Part shown: positions 16,599 to 25,900 of the stretch, piece by piece
Layout of the letters: every line of letters starts with the position of its first letter
How positions within the stretch are numbered: position 1 is the stretch's first letter
Made by a program: the position numbers and the translations under genes
Notes under the pieces: model-generated
What the model was told of the DNA's origin: nothing
Databases searched by the model: none
The model's input: the letters and a program-made list of their open reading frames with translations, nothing else
Source of the DNA: an uncultured Lachnospiraceae bacterium
GTDB taxonomy: Bacteria; Bacillota; Clostridia; Lachnospirales; Lachnospiraceae
Length of the DNA stretch: 64,000 bases
Reading direction: 5' to 3'
Assembly: GCA_900548905.1 (NCBI GenBank)
Contig: URMK01000035.1
Location: 1 to 64,000, forward strand

Positions 16599-17540
16599 CT
16601 AGAAAATCCGGTAGTTTGCAAATTTTTTAGCCAGTCCGTGGGCCGTTACGATCATGATAAAGCTGATGACCGATTTCAGCAGGCCGATCGCTGTCGCCAG
16701 GGAATACTGGGCATTCACAAAGCTCATCCGATAGACATAAGTGTCGATGATATCTCCGCTCTGGTATACGATGGGACTGTACATATTATAGATTTGGTCA
16801 AAGCCTGCATTCAGTATATTGGCGATATTCAGGGTGGCTACGAGCACAACGGTCACGCGGATGCCGGGCAGGGTGATATGCCATATTTTAGCGAGCCTTC
16901 CCGCGCCGTCCACATCCGCGGCTTCATATAATTCCGGATTGATCCCCATCAGGGCCGCGATAAAAATGATCGCGCCATAACCGAATTCCTTCCATACATC
17001 CGTCGCAATGATCACGCCCTGGAAGAATTTGTTGGAACCAAGAAACATAAGCGGCTCTTTCAGAATCCCCGCATTCATCAGCATCTGGTTTACCACTCCG
17101 TTGGTATCAAGAAGATTTTTGAAAATAGTCGCCAGAATAACCCAGGAAAGAAAATGAGGCAGAAAGCAGATTGTCTGAACCGATTTTTTGAACTTTACGC
17201 CGCCTATCTCATTCAGCAATATGGCAAACACCATGGACAGGACCATGGTGAGCACCAGTTTCCCCACAGCTATAGTAAAGGAGTTTATGAAAATACGTCC
17301 GGTATCGGGAAGGATAAGCATACGTCTGAAATTATCCAGCCCCACCCATTTGGATTTCAGGAAGCCTGTAATCGGCTGGAAATTCTGGAATGCCATGATA
17401 TTTCCGAAAAATGGTATGATAGTATAGATGAACAGGACCAGAAAGCCCGGAAGCATCAGCAGATGGTACTGCCAGGTCTGTTTGATGGTAACCTTACGGC
17501 CGCCGCTCACTTTTCTTTGCTGTTTGATTGGCTTTTTCAT
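16599..17540 (-). CDS. Sugar ABC transporter permease, LplB/YteP type
   Basis: A 313-residue CUT1 permease. After a basic N-terminus (KKPIKQQRKVSGGRK) come six membrane segments; the EAA loop EAADVDGAGRLAKIWHITLP is near residues 210-230. It forms a heterodimer with the neighbouring LplC-type permease and receives substrate from the binding protein encoded just upstream. GAGAGG precedes the ATG. The 106-bp gap to the binding-protein gene holds an 11-bp hairpin (17573-17606). Confidence 0.9.
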   Translation of the reverse strand: MKKPIKQQRKVSGGRKVTIKQTWQYHLLMLPGFLVLFIYTIIPFFGNIMAFQNFQPITGFLKSKWVGLDNFRRMLILPDTGRIFINSFTIAVGKLVLTMVLSMVFAILLNEIGGVKFKKSVQTICFLPHFLSWVILATIFKNLLDTNGVVNQMLMNAGILKEPLMFLGSNKFFQGVIIATDVWKEFGYGAIIFIAALMGINPELYEAADVDGAGRLAKIWHITLPGIRVTVVLVATLNIANILNAGFDQIYNMYSPIVYQSGDIIDTYVYRMSFVNAQYSLATAIGLLKSVISFIMIVTAHGLAKKFANYRIF

Positions 17541-17572
17541 TGATTTCCTCTCTTTGCCCTTGTATTCAGTAA

Positions 17573-17606
17573 AACCGGACGGCAGAATACCTACGGCCGT
17601 CCGGTT
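17573..17606 (-). other. Intercistronic hairpin between binding protein and permease
   Basis: AACCGGACGGC and GCCGTCCGGTT (17573-17583 and 17596-17606) form a perfect 11-bp stem around a 12-nt loop; on the minus strand only four T follow. It fits a partial terminator or RNA-stabilising structure that keeps the binding protein more abundant than the permeases. Confidence 0.7.
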
Positions 17607-17646
17607 CCCAACTTGTTACCCATTTCTGCCTTTATCCGGCTGTGCT

Positions 17647-19377
17647 TTACTGTGCGTTAACCATATCGTTGATTTCCTGGGTGATGGTATCTCCGCCCAG
17701 GGCTTTCCACTGTTCCACAAAGCTGTCAAACTCATCCACGGAAACGTCGCCGGTCAATACCTGGAGGAAGAATTCATCCTCCTGGGTTTTCAGTGTCCCC
17801 CAAAGGGATTCCATGGAAGGGCTGTCTGCGTAGGTAGCCGCATATACCTGGTTCAGCTGATCCGCATTTTTCTGGACGGTCCATGCGCCGTTCGCCCAGC
17901 CCCAGCCGTTTGCCGTGGTGATATTGGTATCCGCTGCTTTCCGGAAGCCGTCGTTGATCACTGTGGTATAGCCGTTGTACCAGGTCTTGCCGTCTCCGCT
18001 CAGGTCCTCATAAGCCACCTTACCGTCGATACAGTCCATAACCGACTGAATCTGCTTTTCTTTGGCATCATAATCACAATGAAGGACATTGATGGGGAAA
18101 TAGTGCCAGGAGAAGGGATCGTCCATGCCGTTGGGGCGTACGCCGTCCGCCTGTCCCTGATCCAGATCGTACTGATAATTGATTGTCTTTACTACAGCTT
18201 CCTTGATTTCTTCGGAGCAGCCCTTCTTCACCACCACATAGGTGCTGGTAGGGCTCTTCATGGGAACGTTCAGCTTGCCTTCCGCCGATACGGGAGCCAG
18301 ATAGGAATTCCAGTATACCGAATCGTCCGCCCCTTCCAGCATGGATACGACAGGCCACTGGTTGGACCACCATGCACCGAAGAAGATGCCGGCCTGTCCG
18401 TTATTGATCATCTCCACGCACTGGTCGCCGTCCCTGACTGCAAAGGAAGGGTCAATGACGCCGTCCTGCACCAGCTTGCGGATTTCCGTAAGTGCGGTTT
18501 TGGTTTCTTCCGTCGTGGAACCATATACCACCGAACCGTCTTCCTGCGTGATCCACATCTTGGGGTACGCATTGAATGCGGTAAAGAGGCCGTTCATATG
18601 CCAGGCGCCGCCGCCGGACTGTACGATATCTTTGGAACCTACGATCCCGGTATTCACATTGCCGCCGGAATTCTTTTCCATAAAGGCCTTTGCGATTGCC
18701 ACAATATCATCAATCGTTTCAGGCTCTTCCAGTCCCAGCTCTTCCATCCAGTCACCGCGGATGTATACAAGGGGAACTGCATCCATACCCGGCTGGATAT
18801 CCGGTATTGCCATCAGCTTCCCGTCAAAGGTAGCCAGATTCTCGGAAATACCGTTGGTGGAATCAAAGCATTTCGTCAGCCCCTCCGAACGATAGGTATA
18901 GAAGGCATCCGTCATATCCTCCACCGCCCCTGCATTCACCAGCTGTACCAGCTGTGTGTAGGTTACATTCATGACATCCGGCATATCCCCGGATGCGATC
19001 GCCATGGCAACCTTGGTTTCATACTGTGTGTCGTCCACAGAGAAATCATAAATATATTCCACATTCAGATTATCCTGCAGATATTTTACGATATAATTGT
19101 TGTGGGAATCTTCCCCGTCCGCATAGGTTACGTTGGCGGATTCCGCCCTTCCTATATGTATGGCCGTCACCTCGCCGTCCACAGGCCCGTAGGGATCCAC
19201 CTCTTCTCCTGCTGCCGCATCTGTGGCCTGCGCCTCAGCCGACGGCTGTTCGGCTGCCGCAGCTTCACTGTCTGCCGGCGCTGCGGCTTCCTGTGAACTT
19301 CCTCCCCCACAGCCGGCCAGCGCCGACAGTGTCAATCCCATTGCGAGCAATACAGACAATATCTTTTTCCTCTTCAT
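17647..19377 (-). CDS. Extracellular sugar-binding lipoprotein, LplA type (cluster A)
   Basis: A 576-residue solute-binding lipoprotein. It has a basic start (MKRKKILSVLLAMG), a hydrophobic signal and the lipobox LAGC with Cys23, followed by a low-complexity Ala/Glu/Ser linker. The length, over 550 residues, is typical of the LplA/YtcQ group for complex oligosaccharides rather than the shorter UgpB group. The ATG at 19377 has AGGAGG 6 nt upstream; the open frame continues to 19416 without a better site. It is the first gene of the operon with two permeases and GH51, and is divergent from the YesN/YesM pair that probably controls it. Confidence 0.9.
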   Translation of the reverse strand: MKRKKILSVLLAMGLTLSALAGCGGGSSQEAAAPADSEAAAAEQPSAEAQATDAAAGEEVDPYGPVDGEVTAIHIGRAESANVTYADGEDSHNNYIVKYLQDNLNVEYIYDFSVDDTQYETKVAMAIASGDMPDVMNVTYTQLVQLVNAGAVEDMTDAFYTYRSEGLTKCFDSTNGISENLATFDGKLMAIPDIQPGMDAVPLVYIRGDWMEELGLEEPETIDDIVAIAKAFMEKNSGGNVNTGIVGSKDIVQSGGGAWHMNGLFTAFNAYPKMWITQEDGSVVYGSTTEETKTALTEIRKLVQDGVIDPSFAVRDGDQCVEMINNGQAGIFFGAWWSNQWPVVSMLEGADDSVYWNSYLAPVSAEGKLNVPMKSPTSTYVVVKKGCSEEIKEAVVKTINYQYDLDQGQADGVRPNGMDDPFSWHYFPINVLHCDYDAKEKQIQSVMDCIDGKVAYEDLSGDGKTWYNGYTTVINDGFRKAADTNITTANGWGWANGAWTVQKNADQLNQVYAATYADSPSMESLWGTLKTQEDEFFLQVLTGDVSVDEFDSFVEQWKALGGDTITQEINDMVNAQ

Positions 19378-19601
19378 GACAATCCTCCTTTTTTTCATCA
19401 AAAGTAAGGCTTTCACCGGCGCCGATAGAATTCCTTTTCTTTATGTTTTCTATTGTAGCCCCTCCCTTTTTTCAGGTAAATAAAAGGATATTATCATACA
19501 TGCCACAAAATTACCCACTTTGTTTACGCCACTGTTTTCTTCCTTAAAAATGGTATAGAATCATAACAATACCTGGGAGCCAAAGAAAGGAGTATACACT
19601 T

Positions 19602-21098
19602 ATGTACGAAATTCTGATCGTGGATGATTCTGTTCTTGATATTGACTGTATCAGATTCCTGATAGAAAAATACGAATTCCCCCTTCATGCCGTAACTGCG
19701 GTGAACGGAAATGAAGCCCTTTCTCTTCTGAAGAAAAAGGGCGTGCACATTGATATTCTTCTTACCGATATTAAAATGCCTTTTATGGACGGCCTGGAGC
19801 TTTCCCGGGAGGTGCGCCGGCTTTCTCCGGATACGAAAATCGTCATTTTCAGCGGTTTTAATGATTTTGAATATGCGAAAACAGCCATTACCATCGGTGT
19901 GGAAAACTATCTGATGAAACCCATCATCCCTTCTGATTTTGAAGCTACGATACGGAAGGTTATCCGTTCCATCGATGCAAGGCGGGAACAGGAAAAGCAC
20001 CAGAAACGCCAGACCCGTATCATAAAAAGCCATATTCTCTGGCAGGCCATCAACCATACGGCCGCGCCCGACAGTCTCACCGAATACCTGGATCCCTATT
20101 ACAGCCTGCTCCTGATTGAATGTGACAATGAATTCTTCAGTTCTGTGAATGAGGAGTTTCCGGAAAAGCTGAAGGACCTTCTTTCCATTCCCTTCGACTA
20201 TCTGAATCTGTATCCCTCCAGAAGCCTTTTGTTTATCAAGAAGCCGCTGAAGGACACCTGGCTGCTGGCGGCGGCCCAGTCCATCTGTCTGGCCGCACAG
20301 GAAGAATATGATCAGAAATGCTATATTACCTTTGATGAAATCCCGGATAACACCCCTATTGCAGCGGTTTATTCCCGGCTGGAAAAGAAAATAGAAACCC
20401 GTTTCTTTTTCCCGGACCGCAACATTCTTCTTCCAAATGATCCGGGACATACCTATTCCGCCGCGGGGCATATATCCATGGATATCCTGGCGGATGATCT
20501 GAAGCTGCAGGACTACGACTCCTTCCATTCCCACCTGGAAGAAATTTTTGACTCCCTGAAGGACGACAAAACCCAGTCTCTGATCTATGTAAAATACTGC
20601 TTTACGGAAATGGTAAAGGTACTCAGCCAGGCAGGGAGCGGCACGCATTGGGATCTGAATGCCCTGGCGGAACAGATATTTAGTTCCTCCAATATCCTGG
20701 AATTGATGGACATGATACGCAGTCTGTCCGCCTCCATACAGAAAGCCCCTTCCGGGGAAAATACCCCGGTGCTGAAAACAGAGAAAATACGCCAGTATAT
20801 TTATCAGAATTATTCACAGCCGCTGACTCTGGATGAAATCGCGTCCCATTTCTATCTCAGTCCCAATTACCTGTGTTCCATATTTAAAAAAGAAAACGGC
20901 TGCAACCTGATCAAATTCATTAACGATTACCGGCTGAAAAAAGCCTCACAGCTTCTGTCCGGCACACAGATGAAAATACATCTCGTTGCGGAGGCCGTGG
21001 GTTTTCGGAACACATCTTATTTCTGCCAGCGCTTCCGGGATTTCTACGGCGAAACGCCCGAAAGCTTCCGGCAGAGCCACAGCAGCAATTTACCCTGA
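19602..21098 (+). CDS. YesN-type response regulator with AraC DNA-binding domain
   Basis: A 498-residue response regulator. The receiver domain (1-120) has the acidic pair in ILIVDDS, phospho-acceptor Asp56 in LLTDIKMP, and YLMKP. The C-terminal 100 residues are a double helix-turn-helix AraC domain (SQPLTLDEIASHFYLSPNYL, then VAEAVGFRNTSYFCQRF). The middle is variable. It is probably phosphorylated by the kinase encoded 12 bp downstream and activates the divergent binding-protein operon, as in the YesMN systems of Bacillus. AAAGGAG precedes the ATG. Confidence 0.92.
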   Translation: MYEILIVDDSVLDIDCIRFLIEKYEFPLHAVTAVNGNEALSLLKKKGVHIDILLTDIKMPFMDGLELSREVRRLSPDTKIVIFSGFNDFEYAKTAITIGVENYLMKPIIPSDFEATIRKVIRSIDARREQEKHQKRQTRIIKSHILWQAINHTAAPDSLTEYLDPYYSLLLIECDNEFFSSVNEEFPEKLKDLLSIPFDYLNLYPSRSLLFIKKPLKDTWLLAAAQSICLAAQEEYDQKCYITFDEIPDNTPIAAVYSRLEKKIETRFFFPDRNILLPNDPGHTYSAAGHISMDILADDLKLQDYDSFHSHLEEIFDSLKDDKTQSLIYVKYCFTEMVKVLSQAGSGTHWDLNALAEQIFSSSNILELMDMIRSLSASIQKAPSGENTPVLKTEKIRQYIYQNYSQPLTLDEIASHFYLSPNYLCSIFKKENGCNLIKFINDYRLKKASQLLSGTQMKIHLVAEAVGFRNTSYFCQRFRDFYGETPESFRQSHSSNLP

Positions 21099-21110
21099 CA
21101 GGAGGATGGC

Positions 21111-22871
21111 ATGTTCAGAATGTTTTACCCGTTACGTTCCCGCTTTCTTAATATGAAAATACGAAATAAGGTGTTTTTTATTTTTATTCTGGTCGGTGTC
21201 CTCCCGTTTCTGTGTTACATCACCCTGTCCAACCGCTTTACCAACCAGCTGATCCTGGAACGTGAAACGACTCTCACGGAGCTGGCTCTGGACCAGGCGG
21301 TCACTTATATTGAAAACAAGCTGGAAACCTATAACAACCTGTCCAACTACATGTTTAATAACACCTCCATCCTTGAAGTGCTCAACAAAGAGTACGGAAC
21401 CGATTATTTCCAGATGTACAAGGCTTACCAGGATACCATAGAGCCTCTGTTCCAGACCTACTATGCCCTGCACCCGGATCTTTTGAATCTGACCATCTAT
21501 TCTTCCTGTGATCTGCATCCCTATAACGGCTATATCCAGTCCTTTTCCGCCTTAAGCGGACAGGAATGGTTTTCCCTCGTCTCCGGCCGGTATTCCCCCA
21601 CCTGGACCATCCTGGAGGAGAACAGCAAAAAAAGCCTGTATTCCACCAGGCTTATCGGGGATTCCCGCAAATACAGGACGCTGAATTATCTCTGTCTGCA
21701 GGTGGACTATGAATCTTTGTTTGCCCCGCTGTATACCGTATCGGAGGGCGATTACCGGATTGTGATCACCGATTCCGCCGGATCCCTTGTCTTTTCCAAT
21801 GTGGAGATACCGGCTTCTTTTGATACCAAAACCGGTATCTCCGGTATCATGACGGATGAATCCGGCAAAGGCCATATGCTCCTGACAAACCAGATCCATG
21901 CTACCGGCTGGCAGGTTCATTTTTCCAAGTCCTATGACTCCCTGGTGGACTATGTGAACTCCATCACCGGGGTAATCTATGCTTTCGGCTGGATCATCCT
22001 GGTATTTCTGGGCATTATGGTTCTTATCATCACCGTTTCCATTGTCTCTCCTATCGAAACACTCACCGCCAAGATACGGGAAGTGAGAAATGGGGATATG
22101 AGCCATCTCACCGTCGATCTGGAGGATAACAGAAAGGACGAAATCGGTGTCCTTTTCCGTAACTTTTCTCGTATGATGGGGCAAATCCATCATTATATTG
22201 AGGTGAATCTTAAGAACGAACTGGAAAAGAAAAATTACCAGCAGAAAATTCTGTACGCCCAGATCAACCCTCACTTTCTATACAACTCCCTGTCCCTGAT
22301 CAACAGCCGGGCCATTCTTACCGGCCAGGACGATATCAGCAGCATGGTCATTCTCCTGTCCACCTTTTACCGCACGGCCCTGAACAAGGGAAGGGATACC
22401 ACCACACTGGAAAATGAGCTGCAGAATATCCAGGCCTATATCCAGATCCAGCTTCTTTCCTATAGCGAATATATCCGCGTCATATATGATATTGATTATT
22501 CCCTTTCTCCGGTCGCTTTCCCCAATTTCATCCTTCAGCCGCTGGTGGAAAATGCACTGGATCACGGGCTGAAAAACAGTCTCCGGGAGGATAAATGCCT
22601 CACTATTACGGTGGAACGGGAAAATCCCGCCGGAGAGGTTCCGGACTATGGGCCCTCCGGCCAGCACGTTATCATCCGGATAGAGGATAACGGGATAGGA
22701 ATGGACGAAGAAACCGTTTCCTCCCTTTTCCGGATAAAAACCAGCGGCTATGGGCTGAAAAATGTAAATGACCGCCTGAAGCTGCTGTATGGAAATGATT
22801 TCAGCCTCACCATTACAAGCCGCGCCGGCGAGGGGACTCTGACGGTGCTGACGGTGCCGCTGGATCCGTAA
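21111..22871 (+). CDS. YesM-type sensor histidine kinase
   Basis: A 586-residue membrane kinase. The first membrane segment is at about 20-40 and the second at about 286-312, enclosing an extracellular sensor of about 245 residues. A HAMP linker (312-365) follows, then His388 in the QINPHFLYNSL box of the His_kinase family, an N box with LVENALDHGLK, and a G box with EDNGIGMDEE. It partners the AraC-type regulator directly upstream and most likely senses the sugar, or its binding protein, for transporter cluster A. Confidence 0.92.
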   Translation: MFRMFYPLRSRFLNMKIRNKVFFIFILVGVLPFLCYITLSNRFTNQLILERETTLTELALDQAVTYIENKLETYNNLSNYMFNNTSILEVLNKEYGTDYFQMYKAYQDTIEPLFQTYYALHPDLLNLTIYSSCDLHPYNGYIQSFSALSGQEWFSLVSGRYSPTWTILEENSKKSLYSTRLIGDSRKYRTLNYLCLQVDYESLFAPLYTVSEGDYRIVITDSAGSLVFSNVEIPASFDTKTGISGIMTDESGKGHMLLTNQIHATGWQVHFSKSYDSLVDYVNSITGVIYAFGWIILVFLGIMVLIITVSIVSPIETLTAKIREVRNGDMSHLTVDLEDNRKDEIGVLFRNFSRMMGQIHHYIEVNLKNELEKKNYQQKILYAQINPHFLYNSLSLINSRAILTGQDDISSMVILLSTFYRTALNKGRDTTTLENELQNIQAYIQIQLLSYSEYIRVIYDIDYSLSPVAFPNFILQPLVENALDHGLKNSLREDKCLTITVERENPAGEVPDYGPSGQHVIIRIEDNGIGMDEETVSSLFRIKTSGYGLKNVNDRLKLLYGNDFSLTITSRAGEGTLTVLTVPLDP

Positions 22872-22912
22872 GGCTTGTCATTTTCCGTTCCATCTGCCCG
22901 CCGGTTCTGCGC

Positions 22913-25900
22913 TTAATCATAGTAATAGCCGATTACTTTTTTCTTCCGAAGAAGGAAGAGAAGCATCAATACAAAAATTACCAGTCCCGCCAGAGAAACG
23001 AACAAAAAGACGGGCGTGCTATCTCCGGTCTGCCCCATCGCTGACTCTCCCAGCACCTCTCCGTATGCGTTCCGGTAATCCCAGGTCCCGTCGGGATTCC
23101 GGGAACGGGTATATTCCCCCAGGAGGCTTCCGTCCTCCTTCCAGACCCGGATGACGGACGGACTGTCCGGGAGGGAAGGATCCGGCACGCTGCCGGCCAC
23201 GAAATCGGCCATTGTTTTCAGCCCTTCCGGCTCTGCCGCAGAAGGCATGGCCTGTGTTTCCTCCGTCACCGCAGAATCCGGAAGCACTGTACCGCCGGGG
23301 CTGCCGGTATTGCCATTGCCGCCCGTGCTATTTTCCTCCGGCTTATTCCTGGTATTCACAAAACGGGCTTCCGATTCCGTATCAACGGCAATCGTACCGG
23401 TTTCCCCCGTCCGGCTCACCGTATAGCCGTCACCGCTGTAATCCTGCTCCTGTACTACATAATCCATCCCCCCGGGGAGATCCAGTATGGTAATCGACTG
23501 TCCATGGGAAAGGGTAAAGGAATCCCCGTCCGACAGGGTACCGGTCTGGCTTCCGCCTTTGCTATAGGAATAACTGCCGTCTGCCGGGTTTCCGTCAGCT
23601 TTCTTCAGAGAGAGGGTAAAAGAAAACTCCCGTCCGGTTTCCCCTGCATTTCCTGCCACCAGCTTTCCGACCGTGAGACTGCCTACGGTTCCCAGCTTAT
23701 GGTTCTGTACTTCGAGTTCATTTCCGCCGTTGTCGATTCTGGTTACCGGCATGAGGTTTCCCGGTATTTTTTCCACTACGACCTGATACAAACGGGCTGA
23801 CAGGGAATATCCGTAAGGGGCTTTGGTTTCCCGCAGGATATACTCCCCTTCCGGGATCGCTTTCAGCATTAAAGTTCCGTCCTTCCCGGAAACCGCTTTT
23901 CTGATTTCCGTACTGCCGTCTTTGGAAAAAAGAGTGAATTCCGCCCCCGCCAGCGGTGTTTCTCCATCTTTTTTCGTTATCCGGATCCAGCCGCTGCGTT
24001 TCAGGACTGCCCCGGCGGCAGCGGCATCAATGCTGTACTTTTGTTCCGTCTGCTGAGGGACCGCTCCCATTCCCACCACCTGGGCATTGTTGGAGATTTC
24101 TCCCACAGGACCAGTTATATCCGTCACATAATGGAATCGATATGCGGCGCTTTTATCCGGAGGAATAAACCTGAGAGTGCGTGTAGTCCTGTCGTATTGA
24201 AAATTGTCCGTCGTAAGCGCTTCCTCCCCTGTCTCTGCATAGGTACCGTCCGCAAGCAGGGAAAGCTTATAAATATGAATATTACCTTCTGTCAGAAGCG
24301 TTCCAGAGGAATCGGTTCTCAGCTCCACGCCATCCGGCAGCACATCAATTACCGCCACATTTCCGGCGTGCGGGATTCCATATGGACGGTATTCCACCTC
24401 CCATACCAATTCCCCTTCTGAAACCTTCCCATCCTGTACCTTTTTATTAAGTACCCGGCTTTTTATCACAGGCCCCGAATCGGCTTTGACCGTTGCCGTT
24501 ATGGAGTCATTATTTAATATTACATGATTCATCGGCTGATACTGATTATTCTGTGTAAAATATGTTACAGCCGTTTCTTCCTTTGGCCCGGCCTTCAGAA
24601 GGATAACATACGCCCCTTCCAGTTTACGAAAGGTAAAAGTAAGGCTTTCTCCTTTCCCTCCCCCTCCCGGCTTGCGGGATACCTCCGGAAAGGAGGATGC
24701 GTCTGTCACCAGCCTTTCCGCCTTTTTCCCATTTGCTTTATACAGCAGGAAATCCTCTCCCGCCAACGTATGGAACTCCCATCCTTCCGGCAGTTCATCG
24801 GTCATTTCAAAACGCCCAAGAGGTGTTCCATCCGGCGTGATCACTTTGGTAACATCCGTAATATTATTCGCGTTAACATAAATCCGGAAAACCACGGAGC
24901 GATTAATATAATCAAAACAATCTGTCCCGGAAATTGAATTAACAGCCGAATATTCGGAAGGATTTTGCTCAATTTTCAGAGCGGCGTCTCTCCCCAGCAT
25001 GTCCTTGGCAAGCATACTGCTTTGTATATCCTGAGTGCCCGTACCGGTACGCAGTAGGACTGAACCGTTCCATAATGCAACTTTATTATAGATTTTAGTT
25101 TTTTCATTGGAGGCATAATAATTTGGATTTGTAACAACCGTTTCAAATGCAAAGGAATGCGGTTGCTCTGCGCTGAGTTTTGTGTTATTCCCACTCACAA
25201 TCAATACGTCTGCAACGGCTTTGCCATCCTTTTCCAATGAGATGACCTTATGTTTTATTTCCGTATCTTCTGTTGAAAAACTGTCTTTTTTCAGCTGCTG
25301 GTAATAGCCTGCATCGCCGTTTTCCACCATTGCATTCAGTGCCTTTTTCTCTTTCGCATCAAGCTCTGTGATGGACATTCCTGCCAGATCCTCTGCCTTC
25401 AGGCTGTCATTACCTCCATAGACAAGAAGCTCCATTATCCACAGATCCGTATAGTTCTGCCCTTTTACATCCGCCGTGACGTTCCAGGACAGGGTATGTG
25501 TGGCGGCATCATAATCCTTCCCTTTCTTTTTCGTCAGGGCTTCGATTCCCACTGCCACTTCTGCTGTATTGCTTGTATATTTCTGATCCCCGAATGCAAG
25601 GACAGCCGTATTTCTGAATTTCTTCACTTCCACAGACGGATCGGTATCTTTGACTTTTGTCTCAAAGGTAACAGTTACCGGCCGGGTAATATTTCCCAGC
25701 TTAATTGATAGTTTACCGTCAATATTCGTATATTCTCCGGCTGATATGGCAGTCTCCGGCTCATCTCCTGTTTTTTTACGGATCGTGTTTGTGTCCAGTT
25801 CCAGGCCTTCCGGTATGTTATCCTCAATCACTGCCTGATTCATGGACTCGCCGGCCTGGTTAACCGTTATTGTCCATTTTATTTTCCGGTTTGCAGGATC

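Noticed and set aside
17428..19296. 622-codon open frame on the plus strand
   Set aside because: It is antisense to the cluster A binding-protein gene; no ribosome site, odd composition rich in Ile, His, Cys and Gly, and no domain. The minus-strand frame has a signal peptide, lipobox and AGGAGG.
19524..20648. 374-codon open frame on the minus strand
   Set aside because: Antisense to the YesN-type regulator, which has a clear receiver and AraC domain.
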